This document shows, piece after piece, positions 23,036 to 35,010 of a stretch of 64,000 bases of DNA; positions within the stretch are counted from its first letter, which is position 1, and every line of letters starts with the position of its first letter. A program made the translations under genes and the position numbers. Where the stretch lies: positions 96,048 to 160,047 of the forward strand of contig JAGFBZ010002156.1 in assembly GCA_018398805.1 (NCBI GenBank). The letters run 5' to 3'. This DNA is from Hirundichthys speculiger (Eukaryota; Chordata; Actinopteri; Beloniformes; Exocoetidae). Under the pieces are notes generated by a model. It did not search any database. It saw only the letters and a program-made list of their open reading frames with translations, and had not been told where the DNA came from.

Positions 23036-23724
23036 GTTGAAACTTTACTGAGTTTCTGGAGATCGACAGATAACAGTGTTTTCCTTCAAGATCAGGGTCT
23101 GAATATCGCCAGTCTGTCTTTATTAAAGGCTGACGTGGTTGCTCATGTTTCCACATCAACGCTGCTACAAACGGGATTTATCCTGGATGTTTGAGTCTGA
23201 ACGAGCTTTTATTTTGAAAAGTCTTTTATTTTGAAAAATCAACGGATTCTCTCGGTTACATCTCGGTCATTTGAGTGCCAAAATTTAACCCGGCTAGCAA
23301 CATGGGTAAGAGACAGACGTCTTTGGAAAGTTTCCTTGTGAAGGTAAAGATGCGCGGTAAAGAGAAAGAAGAACAGCCGATGACTTCCAAGAAAAAGAAA
23401 ACTTTTAACAGACAAAACCAGAAGTCCTGCTGAAATATGGATTTATCACGACAGGTGATTCCCACGTAGCCCTCTCTGCATTAGTTTTTTTTGTTGTTAT
23501 TTATTTAATGCGTACAGAGGATGTTACCAGATACTTTGATGTTATACTCATGTTATGTAACGAGGAAATGGTTATATAGGAAGTGACCTTTCGGTAAGCA
23601 CCGCCCTCTTCCTAGTTACTGTTGCTAGGTCGGACAAACTTGCTGCTCCTGCGTTAAGGACTGTGTTAATTCGCTATTTTTCCAATGTGTATCATCAGTG
23701 TTAATATTATACTATAATAACGCC

Positions 23725-23865
23725 ATGGTGAAATATTGCTGCTGGAGACCTGCAACAGTAACTCGAGGTGTCCAGAACGTTTGGAGGGACATTTTTATTC
23801 CCTTTCCCAAACCGAAAGTTAAGTTGTGTCCGTCCACACAAGCAACTGAACGTGTGGAAAGTTAA
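23725..23865 (+). pseudogene. THAP-domain relic, left arm
   Basis: Reads MVKYCCWRPATVTRGVQNVW, RDIFIPFPKPK and, after frame damage, ERVES then a stop. Paired Cys near the N-terminus and a FIPFPK core match the THAP pattern (Cys2CysHis zinc domain). The following LNV...KHTY segment is partly shifted in frame. Confidence 0.55.
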
Positions 23866-24721
23866 AAAACACACCTACATTTACTCCAAGGTAAGTTTAC
23901 TTTGTTTATTAGACGATTGATTTAACCACCGCTTAGTAAAAGTAATAATATGATTTAGCAGCAGGGAGGGTGATGAGTTCTCTGTTAGCATTAGCTCTGG
24001 TCCATAGGTCTGTCCAAACACCAGAGCTATGTTAACATCAGACAGTCACAGCATTGTATTAATATAATTAGTAAAGTGACGTTAACATCACAAGCCTCAC
24101 CTTATACCTAACAAAATAAATATCCAGGGCCATATATTGACCTTTTCGACTTAAAAATTGTGGACATGCGCCCCCTAGTGGCTCCGCCATAACTGGACTG
24201 TGCGGTGCTCCACCAACTAACCCAAACACAGCAGCGTGGAGCATCTGTTACTGATAACGCAGACATGTCTTGGATTGATGATGTTAGGCAGTGGCCTCCA
24301 GTTACAGATGAAGGTAGTTTATCGCTGTTTTTAATGATTGGTAATGGAAATATCATGATCTATTCCCATAATCAAACACTAAAAACTGTGGAAAGCTGCA
24401 ACACTGGCTATAACTAACGTCAACAAGCCATAAAGATTATGCTACTGTAACGTTAACGCTAGCGGTAAATTAGGCTATGTGTTAATGTTATATTTAATTT
24501 ATTTTATCATTCTCCTAATTCATTCATTCATTCATTGATTTATAGGCTTGTGCTAGTGCCGAGGGCTACAGTAGCATCATACTGCTGTTCTTTCAGCCAG
24601 AATCGTCCGGGACTCTCAGCGAGACTATGAGTAGTACGAGATTGGACGTTAATGAAAACTCACCCGGCTGTTTTCATTTGGAACAAAGTCCTTTCTGTTG
24701 ATATTTTTCACCCAAGTCTTC

Positions 24722-24880
24722 CTAACTTCTTGTTCTGCAAACAAAGCAGTCTTCGTGCAGTAAAGGCTTGTGTATTTCACATACTTTCTTCTTCCATTGT
24801 TGAATTTTCACGCCATTGTTGGCACAGTTTATGACGGAACATGTATTCCCACTCGACCGACTCGACATTATAAAAATATA
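24722..24880 (-). pseudogene. Cys/His-rich segment in the inverted-repeat spacer
   Basis: Minus-strand frame reads MSSRSSGNTCSVINCANNGV, KIQQWKKKVCEIHKPLLHED and CFVC. The C-x4-C, C-x2-H and C-x2-C spacing suggests a small zinc-binding domain of transposon origin. The exact family is not recognised. Confidence 0.4.
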
Positions 24881-25194
24881 TATTTGTAGAAAGAGAAAAA
24901 CACTGGTTAATCTGCGAGCTGGTGAAAGTGTCGCTCTGTAGCACAACCCAGCAATGGCGGACGGGGTACTTCCGGGGGGCTGGCCCGAAAAGGTCTATAT
25001 TGGTAGACAACAAGGCAGGCTTATAGGTGGCTAGCTAGCTCTGGTCCATAGTGGAGAAGTCATCAACACTATGGACCAGAGCTAATGCTAACAGAGAGAC
25101 GTTTTCACTCATCACCCTCCCTGCTGCTAAATCATATTACTTTTACTAAACGGTGGTTAAATCAATCTTCTAATAAACAAAGTAAACTTAACTT

Positions 25195-25380
25195 GGAGTA
25201 AATGTAGGTGTGTTTTGTAACTTTCCCGACGTTCAGTTGTGGGCGGACACGTAACTGAACCACAGCCTGCAGATTTCCAGCGTTTGTTTTATCTTGGGAA
25301 AGGGAATAAAAATGTCCTTCCAAATGTTCTGGACGCCTCGAGTCACTGTTGCAGGTCCCCAGCAGCAATATTTCACATAG
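25195..25380 (-). pseudogene. THAP-domain relic, right arm
   Basis: The minus strand reads CCWGPATVTRGVQNIW, KDIFIPFPKIKQTLEICRLW and, in a shifted frame, RPQLNVGKVTKHTYIYSK. It keeps the FIPFPK and C-R-L-W positions that are worn in the left arm, so the two arms have decayed independently since duplication. Confidence 0.6.
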
Positions 25381-25508
25381 TGTAATATAAATACTGATGA
25401 TACACATCGGAAAAATAGCGAATTAACACAGACCTTAACGCAGGAGCAGCAAGTTTGTCTGACCTAGCAACAGTAACTAGGAAGGGGGCGGTGCTTACCG
25501 AAAGGTCA

Positions 25509-26690
25509 ATTGTGAAGTATTGACCGGTCCGCAGTTATAAAAAGGTTGGGGAATGCTGGTCTACAAAACAAAAATTAGATAAAATTTGAGGAATGTCTCT
25601 TTGTGACTATTTAATGTCACAGCCGTTTTTATTCAATCTTTTTGTGTTTGTTCGGTTTTATCAGTCGCGTGACGACACTCTTTATCGATGATCCCAAACG
25701 GTGACTCCGTCGTAAACGGCAGGACTCAGAGAGCCGGAGCTTCTTCTTTAAAAGGTGAGGACGCAAAAAAAAAAGGAAAGAAAAGAAAAGAAAAAGACAT
25801 TAACAGCTATATATAGAGCTTGTGGTATGAGCTGTTTAGGGTGAAATTGTCTCCTGCAGGAATATAAGAAGCTGCCAATATTGAATTCACTCTGCTTTTA
25901 AAATCAAATCTCCTAAAAAAATAATGCTCCTTTTCTATTTCTTTTCCAAACACACAGACTGGAGGAAAATGCAATAAAGATTTTCTCCAACTGCCTCTGT
26001 TGTTTATCTTTTTTATTTGTCTCTCGTTTCCTCCCCCCCCCCCTCCTCTTCTTTACTGATTTCATTTGATATTAATCCACTTTATTTTACGCCTCTTTCT
26101 GAGCAGTCTGAGCAGCTGAAGAACCCACACACAGCCGTCGCTGCGACACCCGTCCTGAAAGAACAGCTGTAAGGACGTCGATTTGGGCCCGAAACCGCCG
26201 CCTACAGACGGCGCCCTCGCCGGGTACAAGTGTGACACATTCATGTAAAAGGTGGCGAAACGTCTCGCTTCCATCATTTGTTTCTCAAACACCTCGGGCT
26301 GCTACACGCTGCACCTTTATTTTTCCCGTGACTACAATCTCTTCCTGGCTCTCAGCCTGACTTCCTCTTTGCGTACAACCTGAGGCTGGACTTGGAAACA
26401 TGAAGTGAAGCTCTGCCAGGCCAGGAAAGTCTCTGGAGCGTGCTCAGCAACCCAACAAACCGCCGTTTGAACAACCTTGAATTACTGGCAATATGCTGCC
26501 GTAATCTCATAACAGAGGAGACCCCCCCCCCCCCCCCCCCTTTTAGAAACACTGATAATGCACATGTTGCTGAAGGTCGAGCAGGTGATCATTTCAAGAA
26601 CTGTTTTTCTCTTCTGTGGTTAAAATCATTTTTATATATCCACAATAAGTCTGGGGGTGGTAAAGCACGAGTTTCTCGGGTAGTTTTGTA
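25509..26690. other. Unassigned sequence with a poly-C run
   Basis: Bases 25520-25560 (CGGTCCGCAGTTATAAAAAG, GGTTGGGGAATGCTGGTC) look like the end of a common fish hAT repeat. An uninterrupted C run lies at 26522-26540. No gene recognised. Confidence 0.45.
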
Positions 26691-27889
26691 CAGTGTTGGG
26701 CAAGTTTACTTTCTACACTGAATAGTTCAGTTCATAGTTCATAGAAATTAAAATGAACTAGCTCAGTTCACCATTTCAAAAAATGAACTAAATAGTTCAT
26801 TTTTAGTTAATTTTTTAAAAATTCGTTTTTAATGTTGCTGCAAGCAATTATTTGTCAAATTGATTACCGCTGCTCATATACTACACCACCACAAACGGCA
26901 ATTATTTTATCCATTTTATCTGTCGAAAACTATTGGTCCAGTTCAGAATCCTTATCCAACCAGGGTTCACATTAGCATTGAAGCTAACACATTAGCCCAT
27001 GTAAAACTGTAATTTCCCTTTCAGCTTCTCTCTACAGCAACCATTCTCAAACTTCAGAATACCAAGGTACAATTTGAAATGTTAAAAATCTCCTTGTCCC
27101 ACTGAAACCTTTAATCACAACTGTGATCAACATACAGGACCAGGAACCATGATCCGATATTAATGTAAGGGGTCAACAAATAAGGTGACACCTTATTAAG
27201 TTAAGATGACTTCTTAACATGCATTACTTCTTAATGTTTTTAATCATGTCATGAATATTTTACAGTAATTAAAAACATATTTAAAAAAGATTGAGGATTT
27301 AAAACACATTTGTTTAATTTTAATGACCTCTCACGGCCCACCTGCAGTCCCACGACGGCCCACCAGGGGGCCGCGGCCCACAGTTTGGGAATCACTGCTC
27401 TACAGTATATTAAAAATATGAGGAAAAACTTCCTGCCAATTGGTCTTTATTATAAGACAAAAACAGGTCCTTAAGGTCCGAATATTTTTTCCCCCCATTT
27501 CAATATTTCAGTCCCCCCCCCAGGAGTCGGGTCGCTCCTCCAGCTCTGGGTAACGGCAGCTCTCATCTTCCTTCATGCTTGTTTTAAACGTTTGATGACG
27601 TAATTGTTAGCGTGACAGCAGCGACAGCTGTGTTGCCATGTTTGATTGATTTCCTCAGATACATATCAGGCTCGTTTGTGGTGGATTTTAAATGGGGTTC
27701 GCTGGAAACCTGGAACGGTTTTTTGACCATGCGTGAACTTCGAAAGAGCGTCGTTCACAACTGCCCAAATGAACTCGTTCACGCCCCCCGCTGGTGAGGG
27801 AGAAAGAGAGCGCGCTCAGTTCACGTTCCAAAAAAATATGAACTAGTTAGTGAACTTTCGTTCAATGAACGCGTTCAGGTACAACACTG
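26691..27889 (+). mobile_element. hAT-like element, copy 1 (CAGTGTTG family)
   Basis: Ends CAGTGTTG and CAACACTG. Flanks are GTTTTGTA (26683-26690) and GTTATGTG (27890-27897), 6 of 8. The arms contain repeated GAACTA/TAGTTC motifs. Copy 2 is at 51088-52003. Both copies share an internal insertion with AACTTCAGAATACCAAGG; this copy retains its other end (CACAGTTTGGGAATCACTGC). Confidence 0.87.
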
Positions 27890-27897
27890 GTTATGTG

Positions 27898-30379
27898 GGC
27901 TCATCACATGCCACGGAGTCGTTAGCGGTAGCACCACCTGCAAACTGTATAATAAGAACTGGACAAACCTCCCGTGACCTCACCCACAGGTGCTTCTTAG
28001 CTGGTTTTTGGACTGCACATTGCCAGTGTGTAAAATGGGCAGAAAAAATGGGCCTGAAAGCTGGAACGAGCGCACTGTGGTTCAGTCATAATCCCTGACT
28101 GTAAATACTGGACACTGCGTCCGGTCACATGACCTGTAGGTTTGTACAGGGGACGTTTGAAGCCCATTTTCCTTGAACTACTCAGTACCATGTTACAAAG
28201 AGGCGGGATTAGCAGCGCTGAGAAGACGTTGGGACACGCCCACCAGTTAGCTGTTTTTTAGTTTTTTTTAGCTTTTTTAGAAGCTAAACCAGCCAGGTTA
28301 CCTTCTGCTAACCCGGAATGGTAATTCGTATTATGTTATATTTATTCATTTTTTTCCCTTTTGAGCAAAAAGGGTCCACAATTGGCTTCACTGCTGAGGG
28401 ACCCACCAGGACCTAGCATAAATCCGCTCCAAAGAGTCCTGAAAGTGTTTGCGATGAGCCGTTTGCCTCTGTTAGCCGGGCAGCGCTGCCATACGCTCAC
28501 AGGACATCATTTCAGGGATCTTCCAGCTGGAACTGTGCTGGGACCTGCAGTAAATCCCCCCCCTGGTACCGGGACTTCCTGCCTCAGATGTTGCTTCACT
28601 GGTAACCTGAAATGACTGCCGCAGTTAGCATGGCTAAGCTATGCTCCGTCCTTCACATTCAGGTTCTTCCAGACCAACCAGGGCCAGTCACAGTGGTCTG
28701 CTGGTACCATTAACTGCACAACAAAACGGTTTCTCAAATCTTTATTCTGAATCAGGAAACACGAGTCCGAGGTCTAACCCGGATCCTGTGAGTCCTCCAG
28801 CTGACTAGCTGCTAACTAGGTAAACAGGGTGAGTTAGTGGACTCCCAGAAACCCTGCAGACTCAGATGGTTCTGGTCTCTGACTCCCTCCAGTCAGTCAA
28901 TAAGTTAAACCCTGCAATAAACATTGGTTCTATTCGGTTGTTTTACATTTAACATATTTTGATTTTGGTTAACTTATAATAACATTTTGTTCCATTTGTT
29001 CTCATTAATGTTTAACTTGTACTCGTTTGTTTTTTGGCGTAAGGAATTTTAGATTAAATGTCCGTAACACTAGTAACATAATAATTGCGTATATGGATCC
29101 TTGCCAATCAATCAATAGAAAGACCACGCCCCAATCACTTTATATTTAAATAGGTTGACTCGCTGTTGGAGCCCCTAGTGGTCATTTAAGGAACTGCCAC
29201 GTTTCTTACGTCCACGTTTCACAATGTTTCATTCAAATAAGTGAATGAAGTGAATAACTTTAAATGGCTGATGTTGCTTCACAAGCCAATTTAGGAGCAG
29301 TTTATATAATTACTACTTGATTGTGTTGATGATTGATTATTGTACCTTTGAATGAGATGCTTCTTTAACTGATTGGTTGGTTGTTAGAGGCCTCGGTTTT
29401 GTTCGATTTCACACGAGCTGATTTTTGTGCAGGATGAAATGTTTTCATTTGAAATTAATAAAATAGTAAATGGCTTTCCTCTTGTATTCTCATGTCTTCT
29501 AATTAATTTACCATCTCAATTAAACACATCAGTCGTTCCTGGTATTGTTGAACCCCTGTTATCGGTACTTTTTAACGTTAAGACTGTCCTTCCTTTGCGT
29601 CCAGTAGAGACGTGTGGACGCCAGCTGGTCACCTGGATCTGCACCTGGACTCAAGAGTACTGAATCCTAAACTGAAACGAATCAAATCCCAGTTCTTAGT
29701 ACTGTCTGCGTACCTGGGGGGGGTCTCGCACGCACCTCATACCCAGGCTGACAAATCAGGACTGAAGTCAGTGGTCTCACCTGCCTCCATGGAGTCAGTC
29801 AGCAGCCACATTAAACTAACAGAAGACAGAAGAACAGATATTAGTTTCCTCCTCTCAGTCTGTAGACTCTCAATTAGAGACTAGAAACTTTAAAGTGTTG
29901 GAGGGATGTTTGCATTTGTGGTTTTGTGTCACACAGACCTTCATCATGAGCTGGCATTTGGTGTTTGACAAATATTTCAGCATGGTTACACTGCCCTCTG
30001 GTGGAAGGAAAGGATACTGCCAGCAGGTGTTTTTTTTTTCTTTCTTTCTTAAAGTGAAGATATTTGTTGGCATGAAGTTCTTAATTTAATTAACTTACAT
30101 ATAAATGGATTTATATTTATTTATATTTCTGAGTTTTCATCTCAGAGAGGATGTAAGAGGCAACTCAGAATAACCCACCATCAATCGGATCTGATTGAAC
30201 TCAGTGTTAAAACTAATCAACAGGTATTTCATATTGATAGACGAACTGGTTTCAGTTCAGCTCAGTTCAATAATGCTTTAATAATCGCTGAAGTGGAATT
30301 TTTCCAGTTACTTGTCATTATTGAAGTTTCTTCAAAGAGTCGTCATAGATGGTTCAAGGTGTCGGCAGGAAGGAATAAA
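27898..30379. other. Unassigned sequence
   Basis: No gene recognised. Open frames at 28361-28615 and 29427-29884 lack family motifs. A T-run lies at 30028-30036. Confidence 0.35.
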
Positions 30380-30560
30380 CAGCATTTCCATCACGGGAGA
30401 AGAAGTGGATAGATACCTGGGTGTTCACCTGGACAACAGACTGGACTGGAGATGAGAGGAGACTTTACTCCTGGAGGACGCTGAGGTCCTTCAGTGTCTG
30501 AAGCTTGAGGAGAGTGTCTTCAGTCAGAGGATCTTCAGATCTGCTGCGACGAACCGCCAA
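30380..30560 (+). pseudogene. LINE reverse-transcriptase fragment
   Basis: The plus strand reads VDRYLGVHLDNRLDWR and, after a stop and frame damage, remains of the LRRL.SF motif (GAGGACGCTGAGGTCC, TTCAGTGTCTG). YLGVHLDNKLDW is a hallmark of fish non-LTR retrotransposon polymerases. Short and dead. Confidence 0.8.
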
Positions 30561-31086
30561 CAGGAAACAGGAAACATTGTAATTCCTCTACTGACCACTA
30601 GGGGCCGACACCAAAGATGAGTCAACTCCAATGACTTCCAGTCTATCTGAATGAAATACCACCTGAATTACCTTGTGAAGAGCACTCAGCCAGTCTGTTC
30701 ATCGCTTTCACTCTGAGACTTTATTCAGTCAGTCAAACTGAATAAACTGATACTGAAGCGCCAACAGTCCAACGTCTGGGTTGAAGCTGCTGCAGGGCAA
30801 AGAAAAGTTGCAGTTCCTCTACTGATCACTAGGGGGTGGCTCCAAAAGCAATTCAATTCAATACCTCATCAACCCCGACAGCCCAAGCTCAGACCGACCT
30901 CCACCGAGACCCTCGACTAGCTTGACCTTGCCTTGACCTTGGCAGAGGTCCATGCTGGAAAAGCTGAGGTTCTGCTGATCTAAACCCTGATGCAGCTATT
31001 TATATTTGTGCAGACCAGTTTAAATGTCTTCATGGAGCTGAGATGATTATGCTGGATTGAAACAAAAAGTTTGAACATTTAGACCC

Positions 31087-31842
31087 TTACAAATTGTAAG
31101 TTTTAGATGTCGTTGCCCGGACGACGCCTGGCATGGAGGCTACTCGCTGCTGCTCCGGGGACTTGTCCCTGCGACGCTGGACGCTCCAGTTTGTGCTCAG
31201 TTTGTGGTGATCTGCGGTCGGATATCTACATACTGTCTGCAGGGGGCGGATCGGTCCTCTTGCGGCTGGTGGAGACCTACCACCGCGGACATGGACGGTG
31301 TTGCTGGAGGCCGGTTCGGGAAAGCTAAGTAGTCCTGAACTGCTACCCGCGGCAACCACCGCCACCACAGGCAAACAGCTGCTGCCTCTGTCCAGCTGTC
31401 TACACGCCGGATGGGTCAGCTGACCTGGCAGGGGCCGTCTGGTGACCTGGTGGGGTCCAGCACCGCCGGGGGAGACGACAACGGTCTGGTCCGGTCCGCA
31501 TGATGAACCGGGCTCTGGGACGGTCGGCTCCGTCGCTCGCCGGACTGAATGGAGCTCGGTCTTCTCAGAGGAGACGGTTTGGTTCATCGGTGTTTCCTCC
31601 TCTGACCTGGAGATATCTCACTTGTCATCATTTTGGAGATATACTGGTTCTAACGGCTGTTAACTGTTTTAACGGCTGTTAGCTGGAGTTAGCACTCGGA
31701 CCACAGGGACCTGGCATGAAAAGGAGCGCTGGATGCTAGCAGCTCCTCTAGTACACCAGACTGGTGTACTGAAACCTGAATTTCCCCCTTGGGGGATTAA
31801 TAAAGTATTTTGAATTTGAATTTGAATTTGAATTTGAATTAA
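31087..31842 (+). mobile_element. Probable LINE-derived retroelement with (TTTGAA)n tail
   Basis: A GC-rich body is followed by the 3' signature CTGAATTTCCCCCTTGGGGG, ATTAATAAAGTATTTTGAA and a TTTGAA tail (31808-31840). This ending is typical of fish non-LTR retrotransposons. The two opposed open frames in the body (166 aa minus, 73 aa plus) match no family I know. Confidence 0.6.
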
Positions 31843-32262
31843 GTGTTTGTTTGTTCCAAAAAGAAGAGAAAAAAAGCAGTCAATGTTCCTACAACATGAG
31901 AAACTTGGCTCTATGCTTTGTGCTTCTTTGTAGCGTTCCAGGTCTCTGAACTTGATTAAACCTTCAAATCGTCATCATATCAGTGAATTATATCTAGAAA
32001 ATTTATGATGAGGTTGGTGAAATAGTTTGAAGTCAAGAGAAATTTTAATACGTTAGATCAACTTTTTGTAGACTTTCTTTGAGACTGAAAAAGCTCAGCT
32101 CCTGACAAGTAACCTCTTCTTCCACCAGAGGGCGCCACAGTCGTACTGACTGTTCACCACATGTCAGCTCTCAATGAAGGTCTGTGCAACAGGGGACGTG
32201 CACACATCCCCCCAGACTTTCTGCTCATGATCAAAACAAGTGTTACGGGAAACAGTAACCCC
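31843..32262. other. Unassigned sequence
   Basis: No gene or recognised repeat. Confidence 0.35.
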
Positions 32263-32510
32263 CCCCCCAGCTGGTCTTTCTGTGTGGAGTTTCCAGGTTC
32301 TCCTGGTGCTTGTGTGGGTTTCCTCCAGGTTCTCCAGCTTCCTCCATCAGTCCAAACACATGCATGTCAGGTTAACTGCTGGTTCTAGATCACCTGTCGG
32401 AGTGGTTGTTCCGTCTACATGCGACGGTCCGGTGACCTGTCCAGGTGGACCCCTGCCTTTCACCCAAAGAGAGCTGGGATAGACTCCAGCAGATCCCCGT
32501 GACCCTGCAG
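32263..32510 (+). repeat. Common dispersed teleost repeat, longest copy
   Basis: Contains TTTCTGTGTGGAGTTTCCAG, TGTGGGTTTCCTCCAGGTTC, CCAAACACATGCATGTCAGG, ACCTGTCCAGGTGGACCCC and GAGCTGGGATAGACTCCAGC in this order, the standard order for this fish family. A terminal fragment with GGATGGATGGATG occurs at 33486-33580, and a reverse copy at 8335-8490. Confidence 0.75.
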
Positions 32511-32939
32511 AGGACTAAACAGGCATATATGACGGATGACATCATTCTGGACCAGCGGAACCTCCTCCAAAGCCTCGATCACATCCACATTTAACAAAAC
32601 CCTCATCTCAAAACTGTTCTTCCTTTTCTGTAGTGGTCCATTTCCACGTTGACTGAAGGAGCCTCGTGAAACTGTCACAAAGCAGCACTTTGAAGGCTGT
32701 GCAAGGATAATAATAGCGTGTATATGATAGATAAAGATGCTAAGAGCTGTTTAAATTATGACTTATTCAAAATAGAACCTTTGTCATGTTGAGGTAATCA
32801 GAAATGCTATTTCCTTGACGGTGTCTTAGTCAGAGTCGGGTCTTCAGTTGTGCATGTAAATGTACCCAGTCAGAAGCATGATTATATCTCAGCAGTCTAT
32901 GGATATTCTCATTTATCCAGGTAAGTTCCAATCATAGGC

Positions 32940-33475
32940 AACTGGACTTAGATTTGTCTAGAAGACGTTTCGCCTCTTATCCAAGCGGCTTCATCAGTTC
33001 TCAACGCATCAGTCTGACTAGTCCGCACTAGTCAGACAAACAGTGGAGTATGACTCTGGTGATACTCTTAAACAGGGGAGGTGGCTTAAGATTTCATCTT
33101 TCTCCCATTTACAATGCAGCCCTCGCTACTGTTCCTAAGAGACTGAACAACAAGGACTGCCCGAAACTAAACTCAAGTTGCTCAAAGAAACATAACAACA
33201 GTCGTTCACTGGTAACCACACCTCATGCCTAACGACCGTTGTCCACCAGTGGCCCCACTCACCCCTAACGACTGTCCTTTCACTGGTGTGACTCTCCTGA
33301 CCCAAACAAAGGGTCCAGCCAAACTCCACTAACCAAGTATTGTCTTTGGAAAGTGGTGGGTGTACACCTCCACAGAGGTTAAAAACCAGAGTCATACTCC
33401 ACTGTTTGTCTGACTAGTGCGGACTAGTCAGGCTGAGAACTGATGAAGCCGCTTGGATAAGAGGCGAAACGTGTC
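32940..33475. mobile_element. Foldback element with ~90-bp inverted arms
   Basis: Arms at about 32962-33060 and 33379-33473 are inverted copies containing GAAACGT, TTATCCAAGCGGCTTCATCA, GACTAGTCCGCACTAGTC and GGAGTATGACTCTGG (or complements). The spacer of about 320 bp has no recognised coding sequence. This arm sequence is widespread in fish. A link to Penelope-like elements is possible but not shown here. Confidence 0.65.
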
Positions 33476-33485
33476 TGTAACCCCC

Positions 33486-33580
33486 CCACCCCCGAACCAG
33501 GAACCTTCTAGCTGTGAGGCAACAGTGCTAACCACCAAGCCACTGTGCTGCCGGGGGTATAGAAAATGGATGGATGGATG
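33486..33580 (+). repeat. Fragment of the common dispersed teleost repeat
   Basis: CCGAACCAGGAACCTTC, GTGCTAACCACCAAGCC and the terminal GAAAATGGATGGATGGATG. This joins the two outer ends of the family and lacks the middle seen at 32263-32510. Confidence 0.65.
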
Positions 33581-34395
33581 TATTCTTTTTCCTGTACATC
33601 GGTGTCATTTGTATTTATGACAAAATAGCAGCGCTAATACAAGGCAGTGCATATGTGCAGAAAGACTAACTTTGAGCGGCTAATGAAGGAAGGACGATGT
33701 TGTATCGGGATTTAAGTGTGCTGAATCATTAAAGCTACGTTCACCGTTCAACTGTGTCCGGCCCCGCTCTCTAACCGAAGTGTCTGTGTGGATGAGGTGC
33801 CCAGCGAATTCTTCTGAGCAATATACAGCCCTAGCTCTCCATAAAAACACCAGTAGAAATACCGATGTCATTGCTACATTGGTTATTACTTACATTTCCG
33901 TTGGATCAATAGTCAAAGGAGCTGGCTGTGTCAGATACTATGGAAGTATTTCTGTGCCACCTGAGTTTGAATACGATGGCAGCACCATCACCTGAGTTTG
34001 CTGCCATGGCCGACCGGTCCGTCTTACTATCTGGGTGGGTGTCACATGACCAATGGAGTGTAACGTGATTGGCTGGATGTTGGCTGAATTGAGACAGGGA
34101 TCGATTGCTTCTCCCTGGTGACCCGGATGTTGAGTCTGGTTCTTTTTACACTGAATTTTTTGAGGTTGAATTTTTTTACACTGAATTTTTTGAGGTTTAA
34201 CTTTTTTACACTGATTTTTTTTTTAGAAATTTAATTTTCTGGACCTTCTCCATAATGTCAGTATGGGTCGGGTTGACGGGGACCGTGACAAATGAGATCG
34301 GTCAACTCGGTAGCTATTTGTTTGTGATGTTTGGTGGAGTCATTGAGCAGCGACAGAAACAAAGGACGAGGATGAACACCAGTAGGTGCCGACAC
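33581..34395. other. Unassigned sequence
   Basis: No gene recognised. Bases 34148-34225 hold about two and a half tandem copies of a ~32-bp unit (TTTACACTGAATTTTTTGAG). Confidence 0.4.
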
Positions 34396-35010
34396 TAGAG
34401 CTGGGCAATACTGGGAATTTTGGTATCGATCCAATACCAAGTAAATAAAGTATTGCCAATACGATACTTTTTCATATTAAGCTTAATCTGTCATGAAACT
34501 GCTGACCTTTTGGTGTTTTTGTGAATTTTGTCTTAAAACCTAGAACACAATTTCGACAAACTTTATAGGTGACAGCAAATGACTTTATTATCACAATTAA
34601 CATTTTTCTGTAAATATTCTTTGGAGTTGAATTGTTCTGTTCATAATGTTTTTCCTAGTCCAACTATTATATCTTTCAACACTTGTGTAATTTTTTTTTT
34701 GCACTGTGTGAACTTTCCTGTTGCTTTAACTATAAATTTCCCCGTTGTGGGATAAATAAAGGATTAAGGATCTAATGCTGTTTTATTTTAGATAACACCT
34801 TTCAATGGGATACATGACATTTACTGGGTAATTTCAAGGTCTTAATTATGTTTTTTTGAGCTGGCTCCAGTCACATATACTTTGAAAGTTAATATGAATT
34901 GATGCTGAAATTGGCCACTCTGATCTACCTGGATGCTAGCTGTTGGACTGAAGGACACGACAACGATCTATGGAACGATCACATTTTATTGAATGAGCCA
35001 GATACAAACA
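34396..35010 (+). mobile_element. hAT-like element fragment (GGTATCGATCC family), copy 1
   Basis: Left end TAGAGCTGGGCAATACTGGG, then GGTATCGATCCAATACC. It shares CATATTAAGCTTAATCTGTC-like, CTGTGTGAACTTTCCTGTTG and GCCACTCTGATCTACCTGGA stretches with 58440-59095. The right end was not found, so it is probably truncated. Confidence 0.7.

Larger units (their letters stand above)
23584..25508. mobile_element. Large inverted-repeat element with THAP-domain relics
   Basis: Left arm (23584 to about 24010) and right arm (about 25080-25508) are inverted copies of about 420 bp, beginning TGACCTTTCGGTAAGCACCG and ending with its complement. Each arm carries the same decayed THAP-like exon pointing inward. 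The spacer (24010-25080) holds a further Cys/His-rich segment. THAP domains occur in P-element- and Kolobok-type transposases, so a foldback derivative of such a transposon is likely. No clear target duplication was found. Confidence 0.8.

Noticed and set aside
32960..33000. Functional hammerhead ribozyme
   Set aside because: The core is only partial: an extra A follows CTGATGA, and stems I and III with a cleavage triplet cannot be drawn. Kept only as a low-certainty observation.
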